Positions 22,276-30,100 of a stretch of 64,000 bases of DNA are shown here, in pieces. Source of the stretch: Oscillospiraceae bacterium (lineage in GTDB: Bacteria > Bacillota > Clostridia > Oscillospirales > Ruminococcaceae). The notes below the pieces were generated by a model. The model searched no databases, was not told where the DNA came from, and saw only the letters and a list, made by a program, of their open reading frames with translations. Within the stretch, counting starts at the first letter, position 1. The number at the start of each line of letters is the position of its first letter. A program made the position numbers and the translations under genes. The stretch lies in NCBI GenBank assembly GCA_902362965.1, contig CABIYQ010000001.1:124001-188000 (forward strand), in the 5' to 3' direction.

Positions 22276-22317
22276 AAAAATGAGAAACAGCAATACATAA
22301 AGCTGTTTCTCATTTTT
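22276..22317 (+). terminator. Rho-independent terminator after galT
   Basis: Stem ATGAGAAACAGC (22280-22291) with GCTGTTTCTCAT (22302-22313), 10-base loop, then a run of seven T. It ends the lactose/galactose operon and can also act for the opposite small gene. Confidence 0.85.
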
Positions 22318-22328
22318 TTATATTTTAT

Positions 22329-22547
22329 TTAAAAGCATATGTTAAATGGCATTTTAAATATTCTGGAAGCGTTGATCTGCGGAGGCAGACTCATCGTCAT
22401 TATTCCGTTGTAAATTATTCCGATCCTGTCATTGATGCGAAAATTACATACGCAGGATTTATTTACAACGACTTCCTGAGACGTAGCATTGTCCCGAACC
22501 AGCAAGCTGTTTTTGTTTACTTCCAGAACAGTGGCACACATAAGCAT
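22329..22547 (-). CDS. Small conserved protein of unknown function
   Basis: 72 aa from ATG at 22547, preceded by CGAGGTG. The sequence (ATVLEVNKNSLLVRD, NDRIGIIYNGIMTMSLPPQI) has the pattern of a short beta-barrel-like family that I recall from many Clostridia, with the conserved IxYNGxMTxSLPPQIxA end. No function is known to me. It is divergent from the eCIS operon and convergent with galT. Confidence 0.6.
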   Translation of the reverse strand: MLMCATVLEVNKNSLLVRDNATSQEVVVNKSCVCNFRINDRIGIIYNGIMTMSLPPQINASRIFKMPFNICF

Positions 22548-22617
22548 AATTATCACCTCGTGAATACATGTTCTATATATTTTATGCTGTAATTAGCATC
22601 ATTGTGAATATTTTTTG

Positions 22618-22647
22618 TTCGACATAAATAAAAATATCTTTCATAAT
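22618..22647 (+). promoter_or_regulatory. Candidate promoter of the eCIS operon
   Basis: TTCGAC (22618-22623), 18-bp spacer, CATAAT (22642-22647), about 38 bases before the first eCIS start codon. Each box has one or two mismatches to the sigma-A consensus. No other promoter-like gap is evident within the 22.8-kb cluster, where the largest true gaps are below 100 bases. Confidence 0.4.
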
Positions 22648-22684
22648 ATATAAATATAGATAAAATATAACGAGGTTATTATGA

Positions 22685-24541
22685 ATGAATTTTTATAAAA
22701 AAAATAATGCTCCATATGAAGAAATATTTGATCATATAGCCGATATATGCAATTTAATGAGATTTTGTTTTGAATCAGATAATTTAGAAGAAGTGATTAA
22801 AGCGTTTAATTATTTAAGAAGCTGCGAAGATATGACTTCTGAAATACAGTTACCCATGGTACTTATACGTAAAAGATTCAGTCTGTCCGGTTTTGAATAT
22901 ATGTGTCTTATGCTTGCTTTAGCTTCAGCTTTAGAAGGTAAAGGAAGTCCGACATTTTTTGAAGCGGCAGAACATTATCCGTTTTTTCAAAATGCAGAAG
23001 TATTTGCAAGTTTAGTTGAAAATAATACTCTGAAATATCTGCTTGATTCAGAAGAAGGGTGCGGATTGTCGCGGCATTTTCAAATAAAAAGTATTGTATT
23101 AAATTTTATAATCAAAAAAAATATATCACATAATAATATATTTTTTAATACATACATAAAAAAATATCCTATTATATATAAAGACTTATACCAACGTATA
23201 TTAAACTTTATTTCAGCTAATAGTGTGTCATGTATTTTTATAGAGGGTAAAACAGGAAGCGGCAGACGGGTACTGGCTTCTCAGATATGTAAGGAGCTTG
23301 GAAAAAATACGGTTACCGTTTATTCGGAGGATATAGAAAACATTTCGGAATTTTCTGCAAATTTAGTGGGATTATGCGTTATGACGGAAAGCGTACCTTT
23401 GGTGATAGCAGATGCGGAAATAAAAAATGCTGTAAAACTGATAAATTTAATAACTGATTTTTTACCTTTTGTTTTTATTTGCAGTAGTATTAAAGATACG
23501 AAAATTTCACTGAAAAACAGATATTTAATGTATTTTAAAATGGGAGCAATTGACGAAAGCAAACGCCGCTGCGTATGGAATTATTATTTGGATTTTAATG
23601 AATCTGACATAAAAATACTTTCTAGCCGTTATCACCTTACTGCCGGACAAATAGCCGGTGTTTGCAGAAATTGCAATTTAAATGCAGATATGAAGTCGTT
23701 AATTAGTGAAATAATGCTTTTAAATAGTGAAAATTCTTTATCACAAATAATACATCCAATGTTTAGAATAGATGACTTAATAGTAGACGAGCATATTATA
23801 ACAGTTTTGAATCAGATTATAAAAACGGCAAAGAATCTTTCCAGTTTTTTAGCAAAATACGGATTTGAAGAACTGTTTCCTTATGGCCGAGGACTGGGAA
23901 TATTATTCTACGGAGCTTCAGGGACAGGTAAAACCATGTCTGCGTATATATTGGCGTCTGAGCTTGGACTTGATGTAATGAAAGTGGATCTCAGCCGAAT
24001 AGAAGATAAGTATATTGGTGAAACGGAAAAAAGAATATCTGAAATCTTTGAAAAGGCAGAAGAAAATAATTGTTTGCTGTTTTTTGACGAGGCAGATTCT
24101 ATTTTTGCAAAGCGTACTGAAATATCTGATTCCCATGATCGTCATGCCAATGGACAGACGGCTCATCTGCTTCAGAAAATGGAAGAATATGATGGAATAG
24201 TAGTGCTTGCTACGAATTTAAACAGTAACATAGATCCGGCGTTTAAACGTCGTCTTCATTTTACTTTGGAATTTTTTAAACCTGACGCTGAAACACGAAT
24301 GACTCTATGGCGCAGATTTATTCCTGACAAAATGCCTCATGAAGATTTGGATTTTAAATTTCTTGGTGAAACTTTTGAGCTTACGCCTGCTGAAATAAAA
24401 TGGGCGGCGCTTTCGGCGGCAGTACAAGCGGACGGTTCGCCTATGACTATGGGTCATATATTTTCAGCGTTAAAATATGAATATGAGAAGTCAAATCTTG
24501 CAATTCCCAAAATAAATTATAAAAATATTCAATTACAATAG
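22685..24541 (+). CDS. eCIS AAA+ ATPase (Afp15/Pvc15-like)
   Basis: 618 aa. The C-terminal AAA+ module has Walker A GASGTGKT (residues 410-417), Walker B LLFFDEAD (464-471), sensor-1 VLATN and the arginine-finger region AFKRRLHF. The N-terminal half carries a second, degenerate P-loop, EGKTGSGRR (about 187-195), in which the usual Lys-Thr is changed. ATPases of this architecture are a standard component of extracellular contractile injection systems, where they are thought to load cargo or aid assembly. Start ATG at 22685 follows CGAGG. First gene of the cluster. Confidence 0.88.
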   Translation: MNFYKKNNAPYEEIFDHIADICNLMRFCFESDNLEEVIKAFNYLRSCEDMTSEIQLPMVLIRKRFSLSGFEYMCLMLALASALEGKGSPTFFEAAEHYPFFQNAEVFASLVENNTLKYLLDSEEGCGLSRHFQIKSIVLNFIIKKNISHNNIFFNTYIKKYPIIYKDLYQRILNFISANSVSCIFIEGKTGSGRRVLASQICKELGKNTVTVYSEDIENISEFSANLVGLCVMTESVPLVIADAEIKNAVKLINLITDFLPFVFICSSIKDTKISLKNRYLMYFKMGAIDESKRRCVWNYYLDFNESDIKILSSRYHLTAGQIAGVCRNCNLNADMKSLISEIMLLNSENSLSQIIHPMFRIDDLIVDEHIITVLNQIIKTAKNLSSFLAKYGFEELFPYGRGLGILFYGASGTGKTMSAYILASELGLDVMKVDLSRIEDKYIGETEKRISEIFEKAEENNCLLFFDEADSIFAKRTEISDSHDRHANGQTAHLLQKMEEYDGIVVLATNLNSNIDPAFKRRLHFTLEFFKPDAETRMTLWRRFIPDKMPHEDLDFKFLGETFELTPAEIKWAALSAAVQADGSPMTMGHIFSALKYEYEKSNLAIPKINYKNIQLQ

Positions 24542-24556
24542 GAGTAGTGTTTTTAT

Positions 24557-25567
24557 ATGTATAAATATAATAAAAAGCAGGACGAAATAACCGATACATC
24601 CGAAAAAGGAAAAACCGGTATACCGTCAGTTATGAAAAAAAGCTTTGAACAGTCCAGCGGATTTTCATTTGATGACGTCAGAGTTCATTACAGTTCCGAA
24701 AAGCCTGCACAGCTTCATGCGCATGCATATACTCAGGGAAATGATGTTTTTGTTGCTCCGGGACAGGAAAAGCATCTGCCTCATGAGCTGGGACATGTGG
24801 TTCAGCAGAAAAGCAATATGGTAAAGCCTAATGAAGAAATAGGCGGACTGCCTCTTAATACAGATCCTGCAATGGAACATGATGCCGATGATATTGCGCA
24901 GAATGCTGAAGAAAATATGCCGTTTTCAGCTGATACCGATGATGTACCTTTACAGGCTAAGGCAATAGACGGAGTAGTACAGATGGCAAACAGCCAGGAT
25001 TCTTATAACTGGACAGCTGGAGTAGCAAGTACCATATTTACGGGATTGGGAATGATAGGAGCCGTTGGCAGTTTTTTATATTCTAAAAATAAGGACAGAA
25101 AGCATAAATATGTAGAAGATATGGAAAAAGATGCCGATGCGGCAGAAGAAGCAAGAGATGAGGCAGAAACAGCATATCTTGAAGTAATTAATACTGATGA
25201 TGCTGCTGAGAAAAAAAGTAAAGCAATTGAAACAAGAAAGGCAGCTCTTAAAGCAACAAGATTTGCAAAGAATGTAAGGTTTAAATACAGAGCGGCTAAA
25301 CCGGGAGGATTGAATAAACTGCCTCTAGTAGGAGATAATCCTCAGAAAAATAAAAATGCAGTATATGCTGTTAAAAGAGCAAATAAAGCTGAAGCTGAAG
25401 CTAAGCAGTTTGCAAATAACGCAAATAATGAAGATATAATCAGAGGGAATGATTTGAATTTTAATCCAGCAAATCACCAAAATATGGATGAATATAATAA
25501 TAATCAAAGTGTTTTAGATGGTTTAGAAGATACAAATCCGCCACAAGAGGAGGAAGAAGATAGTTAA
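24557..25567 (+). CDS. DUF4157 (eCIS core) protein, candidate cargo
   Basis: 336 aa. Residues about 20-115 are a DUF4157 domain: FDDVRVHYSSEKPAQL, then the zinc-metalloprotease-like HELGHVVQQ (76-84) and the downstream MEHDADDIA. One hydrophobic segment lies at about 153-175. The remaining half is charged and helical (Ala/Glu/Lys-rich) with an acidic end (EEEEDS). DUF4157 often forms the N-terminal part of eCIS effectors. This could be a cargo or a processing protease; no known toxin domain is seen. It sits 15 nt after the ATPase gene. Confidence 0.8.
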   Translation: MYKYNKKQDEITDTSEKGKTGIPSVMKKSFEQSSGFSFDDVRVHYSSEKPAQLHAHAYTQGNDVFVAPGQEKHLPHELGHVVQQKSNMVKPNEEIGGLPLNTDPAMEHDADDIAQNAEENMPFSADTDDVPLQAKAIDGVVQMANSQDSYNWTAGVASTIFTGLGMIGAVGSFLYSKNKDRKHKYVEDMEKDADAAEEARDEAETAYLEVINTDDAAEKKSKAIETRKAALKATRFAKNVRFKYRAAKPGGLNKLPLVGDNPQKNKNAVYAVKRANKAEAEAKQFANNANNEDIIRGNDLNFNPANHQNMDEYNNNQSVLDGLEDTNPPQEEEEDS

Positions 25568-25622
25568 TAGTAAGAATAAAAGATTTAAGAATAATATATT
25601 CTAACCATGACTGGAGAAAACA

Positions 25623-26174
25623 ATGACAAATTTAGACAATGCACTGGTTAAGCTGCTTTCCGAATCGCTTTCGGATATTCTGGTCGGTTCAGGGAGAGTG
25701 GGGATATGCACACCTGCGGAGCCTGGAGATTTTTTATTGGGTCTTTATTTGTATAATATACGTCCGTGTACGGATATAAATCCGCCGTCTGTTATACGTA
25801 AAGGAAGCAGTTTTCAGGAACTTTCTCCGCACTTTTTAACGCTTTATTATCTTGTAACAGCTTACAGCAGAGCGGATGGAGTTTATAAAACGGCGGAGGA
25901 TCACCGTATACTTTTTCGGGCGATTCAGACTTTTCAGAATATGCCGGTTTTAACAAAACGTGAATTAGGTTACAGACCGGGTACATATATAGATAAGCTT
26001 CAGGTTCAGATGGTCGATCTTGAACCGGACGAAATTGCAAATATATGGATGTTTCGGGAAAGTGAATACCGATTATCAGTGGCGTATAAAATAACTCCGG
26101 TCGAAGTATCAGCAGAAGCAGGCAGTTTTGTAACAAGAGTTTCCGATACGAATTTTAAAGGTATTCAGAGATGA
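25623..26174 (+). CDS. eCIS cap / tail terminator (DUF4255, Afp16-like)
   Basis: 183 aa with the DUF4255 pattern: LDNALVKLLSESL at the start, LGLYLYNIRPC, LSPHFLTLYYLVTAYS and SEYRLSVAYKITPV. In Afp and PVC particles this family caps the distal end of the tube and sheath. The gene follows GGAGAAAAC-type ribosome binding sequence. In the cluster it precedes the sheath gene by one unknown gene. Confidence 0.85.
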   Translation: MTNLDNALVKLLSESLSDILVGSGRVGICTPAEPGDFLLGLYLYNIRPCTDINPPSVIRKGSSFQELSPHFLTLYYLVTAYSRADGVYKTAEDHRILFRAIQTFQNMPVLTKRELGYRPGTYIDKLQVQMVDLEPDEIANIWMFRESEYRLSVAYKITPVEVSAEAGSFVTRVSDTNFKGIQR

Positions 26175-26193
26175 TAAACAGGGAGTTGCTGAA

Positions 26194-26853
26194 ATGAAAT
26201 TACAGTTGATAATTCAATGTATAGATACATTTGAATTTAAATCGCCGACGGATAAGCTTTATTTTTTTATAAACGGTAATCCGATTGAGACTATACATAA
26301 AGATAACGGTTTTTATTCAATAATTGAAAAGCTTCCCGAAAAATTTATTCTTTTGATTAAATCTTCCGTTTATTATTCTTATGAGTGCACTGTAAATCTA
26401 AAAGAAAAATGTAATTATTTATCTGTAAATCTGATAAGAAAAATTCCGCCGCTTCACGAATCGGCAGTCTGGATTGATACCGTAGGTTATACAAAAGCAG
26501 TACTGGGATTTGGATATTTTTTTCTTGCAGACTCGTTGAAAAATACGGATATATTTATATCTGTAGATAATTCGTTTCGTTTTTGCCTTGAGGGACGTAA
26601 ATTTCTTATACGTGATACGCAATCTTTGAAAGAAGAATTTATCACGATTGAAAAAGCCGAAAACAATTTTATGAACATATATAATATAAAAGGATTGACA
26701 AATAATTATGATGCCGAAATTTCTTTAATACTTCCAGCATTTGATCTGTATCAATGTTCAAAAATACCGTTTAAAAAACCAGCGGAGCTGCCTGCGTTAA
26801 TATGGCTTTATGACAGTAAAGGGAATTCTGAAAAAATAGAAATAAAAAATTAG
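26194..26853 (+). CDS. Unknown eCIS-locus protein
   Basis: 219 aa with no family that I recognise. The predicted make-up is mostly beta strands: an N-terminal domain of about 85 residues (ending YLSVNLIRKIPP), then a second domain with GFGYFFLADSLKNTDIFISVD. It has no signal peptide or membrane helix. Its place between cap and sheath genes suggests a particle-assembly role (inference). RBS GGGAG, 19 nt after the cap gene. Confidence 0.6.
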   Translation: MKLQLIIQCIDTFEFKSPTDKLYFFINGNPIETIHKDNGFYSIIEKLPEKFILLIKSSVYYSYECTVNLKEKCNYLSVNLIRKIPPLHESAVWIDTVGYTKAVLGFGYFFLADSLKNTDIFISVDNSFRFCLEGRKFLIRDTQSLKEEFITIEKAENNFMNIYNIKGLTNNYDAEISLILPAFDLYQCSKIPFKKPAELPALIWLYDSKGNSEKIEIKN

Positions 26854-26923
26854 ACAAGCGGGAATAACTAAAGCCTGTTATGAATACTATGTATTAACAC
26901 ATTAAATCAGGAGGAAAAATTTA

Positions 26924-28648
26924 ATGCCAGAATATTTATCTCCCGGCGTTTATGTAGAGGAATTTGAATCAGGTTCTAAGCCAATGGAAGGCGTAGGAAC
27001 AAGTACAGCCGGATTTATAGGACTTAGTGTAAAAGGACTGGACATAGGCGTACCGCAGCTTGTGACAAGCTTCGCAGATTTCAGAAGAAAGTACGGCGGA
27101 TATTTATCCCAGTCGGAATTTGAAGAATATCGTTTTTTGGCATATTCTGTAGAGCACTTTTTCATTAACGGAGGTACACGAGCCTTTATTATGAGAGTTG
27201 TACCTCCGGATGCAAAATGTGCTGAAAGTGTTTCAGAACAGGAAATTATTAAGTTTACAGCAAAGAATCCTGGAAGATGGGGAAATTTTATAAGAGTTAT
27301 AATTACACCGTCATCTAAGGCAAAAACGCAGATTTTAAGTGTTGACGAGCTTCCTCAGGGAAAAGTGTATAAGATTAAAAATGCGTCGGGATTTCAGACG
27401 GGAGATATTGTTGCTTTTTCAGACGGTAATGAAATTCAATATAATAAAATTTCTTCCGTTCAGGATAATTTAATCAGCTTTACCAAAGAATTTTCAGGAG
27501 AGGTTACTGATAATAATATCCTTCCGTCAAAAACAATTTCCACATGTGAATTTAATGTTGAAGTAAAATATGAGGATACAGTTGAGCTTTATGAAAATGT
27601 TAGTCTAAATGTCCGCGCGGCAAATTATGTTAAAAATAAAATGGCCAAATCCGATATGCTTAATATTAGCTGTAATATTTCAGAAACTGAAGAATTGGAT
27701 GCACCGTTTAGTATGCTTGCCGGCAAAGATAAGAATATTTTGGTTATCGGTCTTGACGGAGGAGCAGACGGTACTAAAGAAGCTTTGAGTCCCTCGGATT
27801 TTATCGGAACTGATAACGGTCCGGGAAAACGTACCGGAATACAGAGCTTTATTGATAACGATATAGTAAGCATAATAGCCGTTCCCGGAGTTACCGACGC
27901 CAACGTACAGCTTAGTTTAACTGCACATTGTGAAAGTTTGGGCAGCAGATTTGCAGTGTTGGATTTACCCAGGGACAGTAAAAAAATTGACGATGTTATG
28001 GCTCATCGTAATATATTTGATTCAAGCTATGCCGCTTTGTATCATCCGTGGATAGAAATATTTGATCCATTGGATAAAAAGAATACTGCAATACCGCCGT
28101 CAGGTTCTGTAATGGGTATTTATGCTCGAAGCGACAATTCAAGAGGAGTACATAAAGCTCCGGCCAATGAGATCATAAGAGCCTGCGTAGGTCTTGACTG
28201 TATGTATAATAAAGGTGAGCAGGATATATTAAATCCAAAGGGTGTAAATCTTATCAGATCTTTTCCGGGACAGGGCATAAGAGTCTGGGGAGCCAGAACG
28301 TTAAGTTCTAATTCTCTATGGAAATATGTAAACGTCAGAAGGCTGTTTATTTATCTGGAGGAATCCATAAAGGCTAACACCAATTGGGTGGTTTTTGAAC
28401 CCAATGATGAACTTTTATGGGTTAGGGTTAAAAGAACAATAGACGTTTTTCTTAATACGGTATGGCGAAGCGGCGCTCTTGCAGGAGGATCACCTGCCGA
28501 AGCATTTTTTGTAAATGTCGGCAGAGAAACTATGACTCAGGACGATATAGATAATGGACGGCTTATATGCGTAATCGGAATTGCTCCTGTCAAACCGGCG
28601 GAATTTGTTATCTTCCGTATAACTCAGAAAACTTCGTCAGATGAATAA
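26924..28648 (+). CDS. eCIS contractile sheath protein
   Basis: 574 aa. The N-terminus YLSPGVYVEEFESGSKPMEG is the classical phage tail sheath start, and the C-terminal part contains GIRVWGARTLSS, WKYVNVRRLFIYLEES, WRSGALAGGSPAEAFFV and GIAPVKPAEFVIFRI, all sheath signatures. It forms the contracting outer cylinder. Only one sheath gene is present, whereas Afp has three. Strong RBS AGGAGG 10 nt before ATG. Confidence 0.96.
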   Translation: MPEYLSPGVYVEEFESGSKPMEGVGTSTAGFIGLSVKGLDIGVPQLVTSFADFRRKYGGYLSQSEFEEYRFLAYSVEHFFINGGTRAFIMRVVPPDAKCAESVSEQEIIKFTAKNPGRWGNFIRVIITPSSKAKTQILSVDELPQGKVYKIKNASGFQTGDIVAFSDGNEIQYNKISSVQDNLISFTKEFSGEVTDNNILPSKTISTCEFNVEVKYEDTVELYENVSLNVRAANYVKNKMAKSDMLNISCNISETEELDAPFSMLAGKDKNILVIGLDGGADGTKEALSPSDFIGTDNGPGKRTGIQSFIDNDIVSIIAVPGVTDANVQLSLTAHCESLGSRFAVLDLPRDSKKIDDVMAHRNIFDSSYAALYHPWIEIFDPLDKKNTAIPPSGSVMGIYARSDNSRGVHKAPANEIIRACVGLDCMYNKGEQDILNPKGVNLIRSFPGQGIRVWGARTLSSNSLWKYVNVRRLFIYLEESIKANTNWVVFEPNDELLWVRVKRTIDVFLNTVWRSGALAGGSPAEAFFVNVGRETMTQDDIDNGRLICVIGIAPVKPAEFVIFRITQKTSSDE

Positions 28649-28665
28649 AAAGAAGGGAGAAATAA

Positions 28666-29097
28666 ATGGCTGACATTGTATATCCATATACTAAATTTCG
28701 TTACCGTTTAGAAATTGACGGTATAGACGCAGGTGGATTCAGCGAGGTAACGGGATTTGATTCTTCTATTGATGTTGTTGAATATCGTGAAGGAGACATG
28801 GTGCCGACACCTATGAAAGTTCAGGGACTGCGTAAATACGGAAATGTTACTCTGAAATGGGGATTGACTTCATCAACAGTTTTATATGACTGGCTTACAG
28901 AAGGTATCAACGGACCGGTAAGCCGGAAAACTGTAACAATTACATCTATAGACGAATCGGCGGCAGATTGTGCGTCATGGCAGATTATAAATGCATGGCC
29001 ATGTAAATATACTGTTCCTGATTTTAATGCAACATCGTCTGAAGTTGCGATTGAAACGCTGGAATTAACCCACGAGGGTATGACAAGGATAATGTAA
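28666..29097 (+). CDS. eCIS inner tube protein (Afp1-like, gp19 fold)
   Basis: 143 aa. FRYRLEIDGIDAGGFSEVTGFDSSIDVVEYREG is characteristic of Hcp/gp19-like tube proteins of contractile particles (I quote only the family pattern: residues 11-43). The main inner tube is built from this protein. 17 nt after the sheath gene, RBS AAGGGAG. Confidence 0.94.
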   Translation: MADIVYPYTKFRYRLEIDGIDAGGFSEVTGFDSSIDVVEYREGDMVPTPMKVQGLRKYGNVTLKWGLTSSTVLYDWLTEGINGPVSRKTVTITSIDESAADCASWQIINAWPCKYTVPDFNATSSEVAIETLELTHEGMTRIM

Positions 29098-29119
29098 TTT
29101 ATTGAAAGGAAATAAAAAA

Positions 29120-29491
29120 ATGCTTATACAAACGGAATATGAATTTGAGCTTCCTCACGGATATGCGGACGATAGCGGCACGCTTCACAGGCGCGGAACA
29201 ATGCGTCTTGCATGTGCGGCGGATGAAATTCTGCCTATGAGCGATGTCAGAGTACAGCAGAATCCGGCATATCTTACTATTATTATTTTGGCAAGAGTAA
29301 TAACCAAGCTGGGTACAATTCCGCAGGTTGATACCAAGATTGTAGAAAAATTATTTACTGCCGATCTGGCTTATCTGCAGGATCTTTATCAGCGTATAAA
29401 TCAGAGCGAAGCTCCTGTTTACAATACAATTTGTCCAAAATGCGGTCAGGAGGTTGAGCTGTCTGTGAATTTTTTTCTTCAGAACGAATAA
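29120..29491 (+). CDS. eCIS tail assembly chaperone-like protein, zero-frame product
   Basis: 123 aa from ATG at 29120 (RBS GAAAGGA). It begins with a segment that resembles the Mu gp41/phage tail assembly chaperone group (EFELPHGYADDSG) and continues with a helical middle (LTIIILARVITKLG). Near the C-terminus there is a single CPKC pair (105-108). It sits directly after the tube gene, the position of tail chaperones in phages. The gene contains an internal AGGAGG and a T7 slippery run near its end and is probably also expressed as a longer -1 frameshift product (see the next two entries). Chaperone function is inferred. Confidence 0.7.
   Translation: MLIQTEYEFELPHGYADDSGTLHRRGTMRLACAADEILPMSDVRVQQNPAYLTIIILARVITKLGTIPQVDTKIVEKLFTADLAYLQDLYQRINQSEAPVYNTICPKCGQEVELSVNFFLQNE
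29448..29476 (+). promoter_or_regulatory. Probable programmed -1 frameshift signal
   Basis: The slippery heptamer T TTT TTT (29470-29476) is correctly phased: zero-frame codons TTT-TTT occupy 29471-29476 and the -1 codons 29470-29475 are also TTT-TTT. An internal Shine-Dalgarno-like AGGAGG lies 16 nt upstream (29448-29453), as in known bacterial -1 stimulators, though slightly farther than the usual 10-14. The zero frame stops at 29489. The -1 frame is open to 29673. Shifted product: residues 1-119 plus 65 new residues, 184 aa. Transcript slippage on the T7 run would have the same effect. Confidence 0.6.
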
Positions 29492-29673
29492 CTCGTACTC
29501 CTGTTGAACAGCTTTACAGAGAATCAGCGTTTATTGCATATTATTTTCATTGGCAGCAGGATGAAATATTAATGATGCCTCATAGGGTACGGCAGCAATG
29601 GTGCAGTCGGATTTCTGAAATACATACTGAAATTCAGTCCGATAATAAAGATAATATTTTTGAAATCAGGTGA
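29476..29673 (+). CDS. DUF6760-like domain reached only by -1 frameshift
   Basis: 65 codons in the -1 frame after the slippery site, ending 4 nt before the next start codon. The peptide contains EQLYRESAFIAYYFHWQQDEI and RQQWCSRISEIHTEI, the pattern of the small eCIS family I know as DUF6760 (YxEVAxIAYHFHW...RxxWxxEI). In other eCIS loci, as I recall, it is a free-standing gene of about 55-60 aa at this position. Here the open frame starts after a TGA at 29455-29457 and has no ATG, GTG or TTG before the conserved block. The first ATG (29572) lies past it. Expression therefore seems to need the frameshift, giving a chaperone fusion like phage gpG-T. Confidence 0.65.
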   Translation, partial: SSERITRTPVEQLYRESAFIAYYFHWQQDEILMMPHRVRQQWCSRISEIHTEIQSDNKDNIFEIR

Positions 29674-29677
29674 TATT

Positions 29678-30100
29678 ATGCATAATCTTCTTCATGTATA
29701 TTCGTTTTTTCTTACTTTCGGACCTTTAAAAGCGGGATTTCAAAAAATCAGCGGTATAGGTGAAAGCATGGAACCTGAATATATTTATGAGGGAGGACAA
29801 TGTCGGCCGTATCCTATACAGGGCACTAAAAATAAGGCGGGCAGAATTACATTTGAAAAAGGTCACGGTTACTTAAATCCTTTTTTAAGTAAAAACGGAT
29901 TTACAGCAGGTAGTCGTATTTCCTTGCCGTGCAGTATAATAATTACGGATAAGAACAACAAACCGTTAAGGATTTTTGCATTTGACAGCGGAATGCTGGT
30001 TTCATGGGAGATATCGGAGCTAGATGCGCTCAGCGGAAATGTTCTAATAGATAAGGCAGTCATTGAGCACAGCGGAATATATGAACTTACAAAATTATGA
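29678..30100 (+). CDS. Second eCIS tube-like protein (Afp5-like)
   Basis: 140 aa from ATG at 29678, preceded by AGGTGA. It follows the gp19-type tube pattern: FFLTFGPLKAGFQKISGIGESMEPEYIYEGG at the start and WEISELDALSGNVLIDKAVIEHSG at the end (positions about 8-38 and 109-132). Such second tube proteins form the tube layer next to the hub in Afp and PVC. It overlaps the following gene by 4 nt. Confidence 0.8.
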   Translation: MHNLLHVYSFFLTFGPLKAGFQKISGIGESMEPEYIYEGGQCRPYPIQGTKNKAGRITFEKGHGYLNPFLSKNGFTAGSRISLPCSIIITDKNNKPLRIFAFDSGMLVSWEISELDALSGNVLIDKAVIEHSGIYELTKL

